The notes under the pieces are model-generated. The model saw only the letters and a list, made by a program, of their open reading frames with translations, made no database searches and was not told the DNA's origin. A stretch of DNA of 55,179 bases from Bacteroidales bacterium. Lineage in GTDB: Bacteria; Bacteroidota; Bacteroidia; Bacteroidales; Marinilabiliaceae. Both the position numbers and the translations under genes were made by a program. Shown in pieces: positions 15,787 to 27,671 of this stretch. The stretch covers positions 1 to 55,179 of the forward strand of contig JALEMI010000095.1 of the NCBI GenBank assembly GCA_022768325.1, read 5' to 3'. Positions within the stretch are counted from its first letter, which is position 1, and every line of letters begins with the position of its first letter.

Positions 15787-16410
15787 CTACTCCCAGTTGC
15801 CGGCATTGTTGTTAGCCTCTTCAAGAGAACCGACCTTCAGACCTGGGTAACGACCAAGTTGCTTTGCGAGGTTGTCTTTGTTGATTCGTTGTTGGTCATC
15901 AAGACCCTTGAGGTAAACCTTGTTAGCTACCCTTGCCTCGAAGACAGGAATCTGGAGGTTAGAGCTGGAGGTAAGAGTTGTTGCGCCCATCTCAAACTCA
16001 GCGTCAACAAAAGGAACACGACGGAGAGAATCGGGGTTGAAATTCTTGCAGATTGAATCCTTAACGGGGATGTAGACTGTGTCGCGCTTAATGATGCCGA
16101 GCTTGATGGCTTCGCGCTCAGTCATGCCGGCAGCGAGGAGGCTATCGCTAAGGCTGCCTTCCATGCGGAGCATTTTGAGCTTGCCATTTTTAACAAAGTC
16201 GATGAGTGTGTCGAAGCTGCCTGTGTACTTGTCGTTGATGGTCTTGTAGGCTACTTGCGCATCCCTAATGAGTTTCAGGCGATTAACGACAGCCTTGCTG
16301 CGTTTTTGGAATTGCTCCTCGTACTCGATAGGCTCATTGATGCTCCTGTATACCGCATATCCCAGGCCAATAATGACCAAAAGGAGAACGATTTGGATGG
16401 CTCTTTTCAT
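15787..16410 (-). CDS. Bacteroidetes conserved protein with N-terminal membrane anchor, pilin-like
   Basis: This 207-residue protein starts with a short basic segment and one hydrophobic helix (about residues 4-21), followed by a charged coil-forming stretch (EEQFQKRSKAVVNRLKLIRDAQVAYK). The layout of one N-terminal helix running into a long amphipathic helix resembles GspG-type pseudopilins, but there is no prepilin peptidase Gly-Phe-Thr site. It is first in the leftward operon with DUF3822 and rsmD. The periplasmic part has no motif that I recognise. Confidence 0.65.
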   Translation of the reverse strand: MKRAIQIVLLLVIIGLGYAVYRSINEPIEYEEQFQKRSKAVVNRLKLIRDAQVAYKTINDKYTGSFDTLIDFVKNGKLKMLRMEGSLSDSLLAAGMTEREAIKLGIIKRDTVYIPVKDSICKNFNPDSLRRVPFVDAEFEMGATTLTSSSNLQIPVFEARVANKVYLKGLDDQQRINKDNLAKQLGRYPGLKVGSLEEANNNAGNWE

Positions 16411-16602
16411 TTTATGTTTTACAGTTATTATTTGTTACTCTGCTGTGAGCAAAAGGTACAGCCGTATGGGCAATACTTTATGCCGAGACAAATTTACAAA
16501 AAATTACACGCGTTACGGTTCTTAGCGCATTTTTTTCGTTTATTTTCGTTCAAGATTGCCTAAAGATGTGCGAGGTCGTACAGATATGTCCCCAAAATAA
16601 CG

Positions 16603-18075
16603 ATGAGCAGTATTTCTTCTGAAGACATAGAGAAAGCCGTTTTGTCGCAAATGGAGTTCGAGCCAACTCGTTCTCAACGATTTGCCATTCACGCACTTGC
16701 GAGGATGATAATGTCGGAGAAGACGTCGCCGACATTGGTAATAAACGGATATGCGGGAACGGGAAAAACGACACTGATGCGTTCGTTTTGCAACGCCCTC
16801 TCCGCCATGGGCATCCCCATGGCACTGCTCGCTCCGACAGGGCGTGCGGCGAAAGTCTTGGCCAATTACACAGGGCGGTCCGCCTCGACAATTCATAAGG
16901 CCATATATCGCCAGGAAACATCCGATATGTCGTCACCGTTCGGCTTGTCGTTCAATAAGATACGGAACGGCGTGTTTATTGTTGATGAGGCCTCAATGGT
17001 TGGCGACGACTTATTATTAAGCGGCCCTTCCAGACCAATTTGGGGAAAGGGGCGATTGCTGAGCGACCTTATTGAATACGTGTTTTCGCAGACGGGGAAT
17101 AGGCTCGTTTTTATTGGCGACCCCGACCAGCTGCCTCCCGTAGGATTGGAGAAGTCGCCCGCGCTTGACGTTGCTTATCTTAAAGGACTTGGCCTGACGG
17201 TGGGCCAGGTATGGCTGTCGGACGTGGTAAGGCAGGCGCAAGACAGCCTGATACTCAAGAACTCAATGAGCTTGAGGCAAGTTGTTGAGAGTGAGGACGA
17301 ATTGGAAGGACGCCCAAAAATTGAGGGGCAAGAAGGGGCGGACGTTGAACACGTTACAGGAGCCGAGCTTCTTGAGAAAATTGGCGATTGCCTGAGCCGA
17401 TATGGGATGCGTGAGACCGTGATAATTACGCGGAGCAATCGGCGTGCGACGCTTTATAATATTGCCATGCGGTCGCAAGTGCTGTATTATGAGGAGAAAC
17501 TTGTCAAGGGCGATATGCTTATCGTCACGAAAAACAACTACTTATGGTCAGAAAAGGCGGGTGTCGACTTCATAGCGAATGGCGACATTGCCGAGGTCGT
17601 CAGCATATACGGCTATTCGGAGATGTGCGGTCTGCACTTTGCCGACGTATCGATACGGCTTATTGACCGCGACGATGTAGACATTGACTGTAAAATATTG
17701 CTCGATTTCCTGACGGCCGACGTGGCTGTGCCCGACGAGGTCTCACGGCTTAAAGTGGAGGTCTCGACGGAGCAGATTAACGCAAAGATTGAGCGACTTG
17801 CCGACGAGGACTATGCCGAATACACCAACAAGGCCAAGAAGGCCCAAGATATACGTAAAGACCCGTGGATTAATGCATTACAAGTGAGATTTGCGTATGC
17901 CATGACTTGTCATAAAGCGCAGGGCGGGCAGTGGTCCGCTGCTTTTGTCGATGTGGGCTATGTTGACGAGACCCTCCCGCAACGGCAGTTTGCGCAATGG
18001 CTATATACGGCCGTCACCCGTGCGCGAGAAAAACTCTTCATGGTGAATTATGAGAAAAGACCTGGCGAACGTTAG
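16603..18075 (+). CDS. RecD-like ATP-dependent helicase, AAA family
   Basis: This 490-residue superfamily 1B helicase-like protein has the Q motif (TRSQ), Walker A GYAGTGKTT (about residues 49-57), a GRAAKVL motif Ia, Walker B IVDEASM (about 126-132), motif III GDPDQLPPVG and the C-terminal UvrD_C_2 segment MTCHKAQGGQW followed by YTAVTRAREK. It lacks the long N-terminal domain of RecD2 and the RecBC partners, so it is a stand-alone DNA helicase. A DNA repair or processing role is inferred. The gap to the divergent gene is 192 bases. Confidence 0.85.
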   Translation: MSSISSEDIEKAVLSQMEFEPTRSQRFAIHALARMIMSEKTSPTLVINGYAGTGKTTLMRSFCNALSAMGIPMALLAPTGRAAKVLANYTGRSASTIHKAIYRQETSDMSSPFGLSFNKIRNGVFIVDEASMVGDDLLLSGPSRPIWGKGRLLSDLIEYVFSQTGNRLVFIGDPDQLPPVGLEKSPALDVAYLKGLGLTVGQVWLSDVVRQAQDSLILKNSMSLRQVVESEDELEGRPKIEGQEGADVEHVTGAELLEKIGDCLSRYGMRETVIITRSNRRATLYNIAMRSQVLYYEEKLVKGDMLIVTKNNYLWSEKAGVDFIANGDIAEVVSIYGYSEMCGLHFADVSIRLIDRDDVDIDCKILLDFLTADVAVPDEVSRLKVEVSTEQINAKIERLADEDYAEYTNKAKKAQDIRKDPWINALQVRFAYAMTCHKAQGGQWSAAFVDVGYVDETLPQRQFAQWLYTAVTRAREKLFMVNYEKRPGER

Positions 18076-18216
18076 GCAACCGAGCGGCTCGTCAATATCG
18101 GCGGCGTGGGGCGTGGTTTTGTGCGATGAAGCCGGGCAAAAGTTCTTTATTTGCGAGAATTGGGGTTGGAAACCCGCAAATTCTTCGTATTATTGTATCA
18201 TAAGACCAAAAGAATA

Positions 18217-19680
18217 ATGTTCTCTAACGACGAGGAAGAAATTGACGGCGAGTTCGTTGATAATTTGTTATCACGGATAAACTCAGGAATTGCGGGTTAC
18301 GTCGATCCCGACGACATCAAAGATTCCTACTTTTTTCTCGTGAACGAAGGTAGACGAAGCGATGCCGACGCACTGCTTAACTGGGGCTTGCAAAGGCAGC
18401 CCGACAACGTTAAGCTGCTCCTTGTCCGTGTGACGCAACACATTGACAATGACGAGCGTGAGCAGGCGAAGCACCTGTTGAACTACCTCTCCGAGACGGC
18501 ACAAGACAGCCCATCTTTCCACTTTGACCTTGCGGTTTTAGCGTTGCGCGACGGCGACCTTCCGGATGCCATGAAAGGCTTCGAAAAGTCGTTCTCCTTG
18601 GCCACGGACGACGAGGTTAACCTCTTCATAATGGACGCAGCGGCCGATTTGTGCCGATGTGAGTATTACGAAGAGGCGTTGACATTTTATGCCCGCCTGA
18701 CGCCTAACGACATATTCTCTGACGCTCAGCTCGCTTTTGAATACGCCTACGCGCTCGACAAGTCAAATCGTGACGATGAGGCCATCCGCGCTTATGAGGA
18801 GGTCGTGAAACTTGACCCTTTCTGCGCCAATGCGTGGAATAATCTGGGAATTGAGTACGGCAAGAAAGACCGACTTGCGGAGTCCCTTGAAGCCTACATA
18901 TCCTCGTCCGACGCAAACCCGTATAACCAAAGCCCTTACTTCAATAAAGGCAATACGCTTAAAGCCCTCGAACGCTATTATGAGGCCATTGAGAGCTACA
19001 CGGAGTATGTGTCATTAGTGGCATTGTATTCGGTGGAAAAGACGTTAGACGATGTCGACAGCGTTGTCTTTATGCACATTGGCGAGTGCTGGCAAGCGTT
19101 GGGGAACTATGAGATGGCCAAACGCTTTTTGTGCCTTACAGTGAACGTTTATCAGCCCGACTCGGACAATGCGTGGTTCCGTTTAGGGCGGTGCCTTGTT
19201 GAAAAGGGTGAGAATAACGCAGGGCGGCAGGCTTTTGAAATGGCCATCTCGATATATGGCGAATGCCCTGAATATTACTACTCTAATGCGCAAGCCCACC
19301 TCAACTTGGGCGACGTCTCGGGCTGTATCCGGATGCTTGAGTTTGGGTTGAGCAAGTCGCCAAACGATGTCTTGGCGTGGTTTGAGGTCATACGCATGAA
19401 GCTCATGAATATGAACGTCGGGGCTGCCCGCTCCGTCAGCGACTACATTGCCGAGATGAAGCAGAAGTACAACTCGCCCACGGCATTGCGACTTGTCGAG
19501 GCGTACATCGACTTTTTCGTGTATGGCAAGAAGCGAGCGGCGACGACCAAGCTCCGCATGGTGGCCGGAGAGACGCCAGGCGTAATTTGTGAGGCATCGA
19601 TAGAGCCAATGCTCTCGAAACTGTTTGAGCAAAAGGAAGTTGTGCCTATTCTTAAAGAATTCAACATAAGACTTCAATAA
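18217..19680 (+). CDS. Tetratricopeptide repeat protein
   Basis: This 487-residue protein is built almost wholly of helical repeats. At least eight TPR-like units are visible, for example AFEYAYALDKSNRDDEAIRA, followed by AWNNLGIEYGKKDRLAESLE and SPYFNKGNTLKALERYYEAI. There is no signal peptide, so it is probably cytoplasmic and acts through protein contacts. I chose the ATG at 18217 over a TTG at 18151 because the longer form adds 22 residues with no family character. The stop TAA abuts the aroE start (TAAATG), so the two are likely translated together. The 141-base gap upstream holds a weak hairpin near 18152-18190 and nothing else recognised. Confidence 0.82.
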   Translation: MFSNDEEEIDGEFVDNLLSRINSGIAGYVDPDDIKDSYFFLVNEGRRSDADALLNWGLQRQPDNVKLLLVRVTQHIDNDEREQAKHLLNYLSETAQDSPSFHFDLAVLALRDGDLPDAMKGFEKSFSLATDDEVNLFIMDAAADLCRCEYYEEALTFYARLTPNDIFSDAQLAFEYAYALDKSNRDDEAIRAYEEVVKLDPFCANAWNNLGIEYGKKDRLAESLEAYISSSDANPYNQSPYFNKGNTLKALERYYEAIESYTEYVSLVALYSVEKTLDDVDSVVFMHIGECWQALGNYEMAKRFLCLTVNVYQPDSDNAWFRLGRCLVEKGENNAGRQAFEMAISIYGECPEYYYSNAQAHLNLGDVSGCIRMLEFGLSKSPNDVLAWFEVIRMKLMNMNVGAARSVSDYIAEMKQKYNSPTALRLVEAYIDFFVYGKKRAATTKLRMVAGETPGVICEASIEPMLSKLFEQKEVVPILKEFNIRLQ

Positions 19681-23001
<3,321 letters not shown>

Positions 23002-23013
23002 AATCAAAATAAT

Positions 23014-23604
23014 ATGAAAAAGACACTTACAGTAATGGCCTTGTGCATGACACTTGGCGTGGCATTCAGCAGCTGCCGTCACCGTGTTGAGCGTGTAGAC
23101 GTCGATGAGCAGATAGACCTCAGCGGACGGTGGAACGACACCGACAGCCGCCTCGTGGCCGAAGAGATGGTGAACCAAGTGCTTGACGGAGAGTGGATTG
23201 CGAATCATCAGCGGGCGCATCAGGGCAAGAAGCCGGTCGTAATTGTCGGTCTTGTATACAACAACACGACTGAGCATATCGACGCCAACACTTTCATCAA
23301 GGACGTAGAGAAAGCCTTTATCAAGTCCGGCCGAGTTCGCCTTGTCCAAGCAGGCGAGAAGCGCGAGGAGTTGCGCAAGGAACGCGCCGCTCAGCAAGAC
23401 TTCGCTTCAAGCGAGACCGCGAAGAAATGGGGACGTGAGCTCGGGGCCGACTATATGCTTCAAGGCGACATCTCCTCCATTGTAGACCAGTACAAGAAAG
23501 AGAAGGTCGTTTATTATCAGACCTCCTTGGAACTCTCTGATTTGGAGAGCAATGAGGTTGTCTGGATTGGCGACAAGAAGTTGAAGAAATACATTGTTAA
23601 ATAG
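23014..23604 (+). CDS. LpoB-like penicillin-binding protein activator lipoprotein
   Basis: This 196-residue protein has a lipoprotein signal peptide with the modified Cys in FSSC (about residue 21), so it should be membrane-anchored in the periplasm. The rest matches the LpoB/COG3417 family: VVIVGLVYNNTTEHIDANTFIKD, then GADYMLQGDIS and a final strand pair ending IGDKKLKKYIVK. E. coli LpoB activates the synthase PBP1B from the outer membrane; whether that holds in this phylum is not known. A terminator follows, then a TPR lipoprotein of the type that accompanies LpoB elsewhere. Confidence 0.82.
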   Translation: MKKTLTVMALCMTLGVAFSSCRHRVERVDVDEQIDLSGRWNDTDSRLVAEEMVNQVLDGEWIANHQRAHQGKKPVVIVGLVYNNTTEHIDANTFIKDVEKAFIKSGRVRLVQAGEKREELRKERAAQQDFASSETAKKWGRELGADYMLQGDISSIVDQYKKEKVVYYQTSLELSDLESNEVVWIGDKKLKKYIVK

Positions 23605-23634
23605 CTAAAGGCTCAATACAGCCGAAAGAACAAT

Positions 23635-23669
23635 GGCGGGCGGTTTCGGCAAGATTCCGTCCGCCTTTT
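23635..23669 (+). terminator. Terminator after the LpoB-like gene
   Basis: GGCGGGCGG (23635-23643) pairs with CCGTCCGCC (23657-23665), with one G-T pair, and TTTT follows. Confidence 0.7.
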
Positions 23670-23718
23670 CACTTAAAGCCATGGCCCTTATAGCGCCTCG
23701 AAGCACGTCTTTTCGTCT

Positions 23719-25080
23719 ATGAAAAAAACGCTCGTAACTATTTGCATTGCTGCCATTTGCCTTGCAATTCCAAGTTGCCAGAGTTATTATGCTAAGACTC
23801 TGACCTTCAATGAAAAGTTCGAAAATGGCAAATACGAAGACGCCCGGGAATACCTCAATTCGCAGAAGAAACTAAGAGAGAAAAAGTCGAAGGTGTTGTA
23901 TAACCTGAATTACGCGACCTCTTCTTTTTGGCTGGACGACGTCAAAAACAGCATAGCGAACTTTGATACGGCGGACAAGTATGCGGAAGACTTCTCAAAA
24001 AACTATGCGTATGAGGCACTTACGATGATTTCCAACCCTACGGTTCGCCCTTATGAGCTTGAGTATTTTGAGAATGTGATGCTGCATTTTTATCAGGCAC
24101 TCAACTACATAAAAATGTCGAACATGGAAGACGCTCTTGTTGAATGCCGGCGTATGAACCTGGTATTGGATAGGCAGAGCGACGCTTTCAAGCGGCATGA
24201 TGGCAAGCGGTATAGCCGTGACGCATTCGGGCATCTGCTTATGGGTATCATTTATGAGATGTCGGGCGACAATAACAACGCGTTCATTGCATATCGAAAC
24301 GCCGTGGAGATATATCAAAACGACTATTCCCCGATGTATGGCACGAGCATCCCATCGACCTTAAAGCGCAGCATTGTCCGCACCGCATATAGGACAGGAT
24401 TCGCTGGCGAAGGAAGAAAGTATGAGAAGATGTTCGGCATAACATACGACAATAGTTCTTCGCAGCGAGGAAGAGCAGTAGCTTTCCTTTTTGACGGAAT
24501 GTCGCCCATAAAGGAGGAAACAGCGATAGATTTTGTAAAAACGAAGAACGTAGGCGTGGCCAGTTTTACAAGCCAGGGCTACGATTTACAAATACCAGTA
24601 TTCTTGGGCGACTGCTCCCCCTCGGAGAAAAGCTCGCTTAACGATTTTTCTTACGTCCGTTTAACATTGCCTACCTACGTAGACAGGGGGTGGCGTTGTA
24701 ACGGCAAAATGACTGTAAACGGTAAAAATGTAGAAGCGGACGAAGTTGAAAATGTAAGTAAAATTGCAAGGCAGAGCTTGAAAGACCGTATGTGGCGCGA
24801 GGTGGGCAAAGCAATCCTCAGGGCTGCCACGAAGGAAGCGATGCATCAAGCGGCCGCAAAGCAAAACGAATATGTAGGTCTTCTTGTGAACATTGCCAAC
24901 GCGGTGACGGAGAAAGCCGATACGAGGTGTTGGATGTCATTGCCCGCCCGGATTCGTATTGTCGACGTGGAGCTTGAGCCGGGCAAATATCGTTTCGATT
25001 ACACGTCTTGTGGGACGGAGACGGCCGAAGTCCAAGTATCGGCGGGGCGTACCTCAGTTTTGTGTTTTAGGGGCTTCTGA
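23719..25080 (+). CDS. TPR-containing lipoprotein, COG3014-like
   Basis: This 453-residue protein has a lipoprotein signal peptide (Cys at about residue 20 in IPSC). TPR-like helices follow (about 30-220), including MEDALVECRRMNLVLDR and FGHLLMGIIYEMSGDNNNA, then a beta-rich C-terminal part ending in LEPGKYRFDYTSCGTETAEVQV. The order resembles COG3014 lipoproteins, which often sit beside LpoB-type proteins in other bacteria. The gene is AT-richer than its neighbours. Its last 27 bases overlap the convergent serine hydrolase gene. Confidence 0.72.
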   Translation: MKKTLVTICIAAICLAIPSCQSYYAKTLTFNEKFENGKYEDAREYLNSQKKLREKKSKVLYNLNYATSSFWLDDVKNSIANFDTADKYAEDFSKNYAYEALTMISNPTVRPYELEYFENVMLHFYQALNYIKMSNMEDALVECRRMNLVLDRQSDAFKRHDGKRYSRDAFGHLLMGIIYEMSGDNNNAFIAYRNAVEIYQNDYSPMYGTSIPSTLKRSIVRTAYRTGFAGEGRKYEKMFGITYDNSSSQRGRAVAFLFDGMSPIKEETAIDFVKTKNVGVASFTSQGYDLQIPVFLGDCSPSEKSSLNDFSYVRLTLPTYVDRGWRCNGKMTVNGKNVEADEVENVSKIARQSLKDRMWREVGKAILRAATKEAMHQAAAKQNEYVGLLVNIANAVTEKADTRCWMSLPARIRIVDVELEPGKYRFDYTSCGTETAEVQVSAGRTSVLCFRGF

Positions 25081-26403
25081 GCCCATGGCTTTATAGGCTT
25101 GCCATCTTTCGTCGTCATGCCAAAGGTCGTAATCGGGCCAAATGGAGATGCGATTTATTAGCTCATTCATCTTGTTGGTCAAGAGGATAGCCAGGTTGGG
25201 ACCGAGGCCATTTGAGCTATTGAATACGGCGGCAAAGCAGATGCCGTCAGGGCGGCGACACAATGCGGCAGAAGTGGCCGAAAGAGTACCCGTGCGGAAC
25301 CAGGCGTCGCCAATCACCTTGCGCCATCCGATGGGGTCGAATCGCGAGAATGGGTCTGTCATCTCGTCAATTGACGCTTGGGTCAGAATGTCGGGGACAG
25401 TGGAGAACCCATCTATCGACAAGAGCAGTTTTACGAGGTCGGGTGTACTTATGACCCAGCCTCCTGCCGAGCCAAGTGTATGAATATCAGAGCCTCCGTA
25501 GGCACGTGTGGAGAGGCGTGTGCGGTCGGCGTAGTCGCCGGTCTTGTACGACGTGTCCGGGTCATAATAGGTCACCTCGTTTGACCAGCTGTCCTCCTTG
25601 TGCGAAAAGCCGAGGTGAGCGTCGAAGATACCCAGCTTTGCCAAGACCTCGCTGCAAACGAAGTCCTCGTAAGGCATCCCGGCGGCTTTGGCTACGACCT
25701 CGCCGAGGATGGCGTAGCCGAAGTTGGAATATGAAGAATATGCGCCTGGCGTGAAATGCAACGACTTGCCCTGCATGAAGCGGATTATGTCCTCTATTGA
25801 GGCGGGGAGATCGCGCCCCATCTCGTCGGCCACCACATGGGGCATGAACATCGGGTCGCCATACTTTGTTGTCCAACCGCCCGAGTGGTCTAAAAGGTTG
25901 CGCACCGTGATATTCATCATGCGGCGGTCCTTCATGGCCAGATATATATTGTCGTTCAAGACGCCCATTGGCCCAAAGACCTTCTGATTGAGGTGAAGCC
26001 GTCCTTGCTCAACAAGCCTCATTACAGCGACGGCCGTAATGAGTTTTGAGACGCTGGCGACCCTATGGACGTTGTAGGGTTGCATGGCGACACTGTCCGC
26101 GATGTTTGAGAAGCCGAACCCTTTAGCAAAGACCAATCTGCCTCCCTTGCTGATGGACACGCTTATTCCGCCCCTTAGGCCTTGCTTGCGCATGAAGTGA
26201 AGCAATTGGCTTTCAAAGAGTTCAACTAAGGAGTCGGGGCTGCTCGCGTTTGTCAGTCGGAAAGAAGTTGGCAGTGTGGCATCGTGCGCATGGCCATAGA
26301 GCACGTTTCTGCCATTTGAGACGTCGGAATGTGACAACCAAAGGGCGGGCGGCAGGGCTAAGATTCCCAGTATTAATGATTTATGCCACAGGTTGAGCCT
26401 CAT
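25054..26403 (-). CDS. Serine hydrolase, class C beta-lactamase/PBP-like
   Basis: This 449-residue exported protein has an N-terminal membrane segment (about residues 8-24). The beta-lactamase fold catalytic residues are visible: the nucleophile Ser and Lys in SVSK (SxxK), then YSN (YxN) in AYSSYSNFGYAILGE, and the family DHSGGW loop. The third KTG-like box is replaced by a FRTGTLS-type sequence. Substrates may be peptidoglycan peptides or other esters and amides; a resistance role is not implied. Its start overlaps the DUF4105 gene by 4 bases, showing an operon. Confidence 0.83.
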   Translation of the reverse strand: MRLNLWHKSLILGILALPPALWLSHSDVSNGRNVLYGHAHDATLPTSFRLTNASSPDSLVELFESQLLHFMRKQGLRGGISVSISKGGRLVFAKGFGFSNIADSVAMQPYNVHRVASVSKLITAVAVMRLVEQGRLHLNQKVFGPMGVLNDNIYLAMKDRRMMNITVRNLLDHSGGWTTKYGDPMFMPHVVADEMGRDLPASIEDIIRFMQGKSLHFTPGAYSSYSNFGYAILGEVVAKAAGMPYEDFVCSEVLAKLGIFDAHLGFSHKEDSWSNEVTYYDPDTSYKTGDYADRTRLSTRAYGGSDIHTLGSAGGWVISTPDLVKLLLSIDGFSTVPDILTQASIDEMTDPFSRFDPIGWRKVIGDAWFRTGTLSATSAALCRRPDGICFAAVFNSSNGLGPNLAILLTNKMNELINRISIWPDYDLWHDDERWQAYKAMGSEAPKTQN

Positions 26404-27581
26404 TTCTTAATCTCGCGGACGTGTTTGGGGAGTATGTAGCAAAGATTTCGGAAAGCAAGGCATAGGGCTAAAGAGACAGCCAATGTCGGCGCATATTGTA
26501 TTCCGCAGATTATCAAGATGAAATATGCGCCAATCATCGACAGATTAGCAATGGCCATTATTCTCGTCAGCTTTGTGCGCCGCTTAATCATCGCCACAAT
26601 CATTGGAATGTAGAGAATCGAGGCCCACAGCACGTTGTAGTTGTACGACGTGATTTTGATTTCTGAGACAATCCACAAAAACCAAAACAGGAGTGAGAGC
26701 AACACCATGACGGCAAACAGCGCATAGTCAAGCCATTGCAGCCTACGACCGCTCTTCACCTCATATACGCAGGCGGCGATAACAATCAAAAACAAGACGA
26801 GCGCGACAATAGCCGGAGAGGGGACGAAACTCGCCGTTTGCCCCAGCTCTTGACGCTCTAAAAGGACAATTGGCTCGCCCAACAGCCTATCTTTCAGCAG
26901 GAGAGCCTCCAGATGGTCAGGGAGCATGGCTTTGTCGTAGTCGGATACCGGCTTATCAGCCCTGACGCCGAGGATTAGGTCAATCCCCGTGCCATACCAT
27001 TTTTCCGTGCCTACATACTCGTGTAGGCAAGAGCGGAACGTCTCCCCGGGGTTTATTCTTTTGCAAGAATCTGTCTTTACGTCGGCAATCTTTAAGGCGA
27101 AATCCCTGATTCGCGTTGCGCAATTGTCAAAAAAGAAGTCGTAGCGGTAGAACCTGTTTTGCGGTTTCAGGTTTTCTAATAGAAACAGCTCGACCTCGTT
27201 CTTCTGCGCGGTTGACATAATCAATTCACGCTCAGTGACCCCACGACCTTCTCTCTCGTAGATGTACATGAAACGGGAAAAGCTGGAAGTGGACAACATA
27301 TAGTCGAGCGTCCCGCTGAGAAACTTAGGGACGAAGAATGGCGTCCCGAAGTCAAAGGTCCCGTAATTAAAGACAACGTCGAAACCGTTGCGCAAATCCC
27401 TTACACGGACGGCACTATGCCCATAGGCACTGTAAATCTCATCGCCGGCTGAACACGTCAGTAATGATATGTAAAGCGAGTCGTTATCGCAATTTACACG
27501 GTTTACAGCTTGTGTAAATTGTGATAGATTTACAAGAACTAAAAGCGTGAGTAAATATTTACAATATCGTGTAATGCGCAT
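26400..27581 (-). CDS. DUF4105 (Lnb N-terminal periplasmic domain) membrane protein
   Basis: This 393-residue protein has a signal peptide (about residues 1-25), a periplasmic DUF4105 domain (about 30-200) and a C-terminal region of five hydrophobic helices (about 245-385). The domain shows the family landmarks YGHSAVRVRD (His), NYGTFDFGTP and YRYDFFFDNCATRIRD (the conserved Asn-Cys), which suggest an NlpC/P60-like thiol fold. The enzymatic activity is not established. The first 60 codons are packed with TGTAAA/TTTACA hexamers in different reading frames, so the pattern is not a peptide repeat. Confidence 0.77.
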   Translation of the reverse strand: MRITRYCKYLLTLLVLVNLSQFTQAVNRVNCDNDSLYISLLTCSAGDEIYSAYGHSAVRVRDLRNGFDVVFNYGTFDFGTPFFVPKFLSGTLDYMLSTSSFSRFMYIYEREGRGVTERELIMSTAQKNEVELFLLENLKPQNRFYRYDFFFDNCATRIRDFALKIADVKTDSCKRINPGETFRSCLHEYVGTEKWYGTGIDLILGVRADKPVSDYDKAMLPDHLEALLLKDRLLGEPIVLLERQELGQTASFVPSPAIVALVLFLIVIAACVYEVKSGRRLQWLDYALFAVMVLLSLLFWFLWIVSEIKITSYNYNVLWASILYIPMIVAMIKRRTKLTRIMAIANLSMIGAYFILIICGIQYAPTLAVSLALCLAFRNLCYILPKHVREIKK

Positions 27582-27671
27582 CGTGTAAATATTTACAACA
27601 CAAGCCCTCCAATAAGCTCTTTTACATTGTTTACATTATGCCTCGTCATGTAATCCTCAATACCTTTTACA
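27431..27671. repeat. Dense cluster of TGTAAA/TTTACA hexamers
   Basis: Twelve exact copies start at 27431, 27470, 27493, 27502, 27513, 27529, 27558, 27584, 27592, 27621, 27630 and 27666. In random sequence about 0.1 copy would be expected in this length. They cover the 5' end of the DUF4105 gene, the 11-base gap and the 3' end of pyrD. Two copies of the palindrome GTAAATATTTAC (27551-27562 and 27585-27596) flank the DUF4105 start codon, 34 bases apart. Copies fall in all reading frames, so selection at the DNA level is likely. Confidence 0.75.

Noticed and set aside
27431-27671. Hexamer cluster as BirA (biotin) operators, because a biotin enzyme lies nearby
   Set aside because: BirA sites need TTGTAAACC-N15-GGTTTACAA. 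The copies here lack the CC/GG ends and the fixed spacing.
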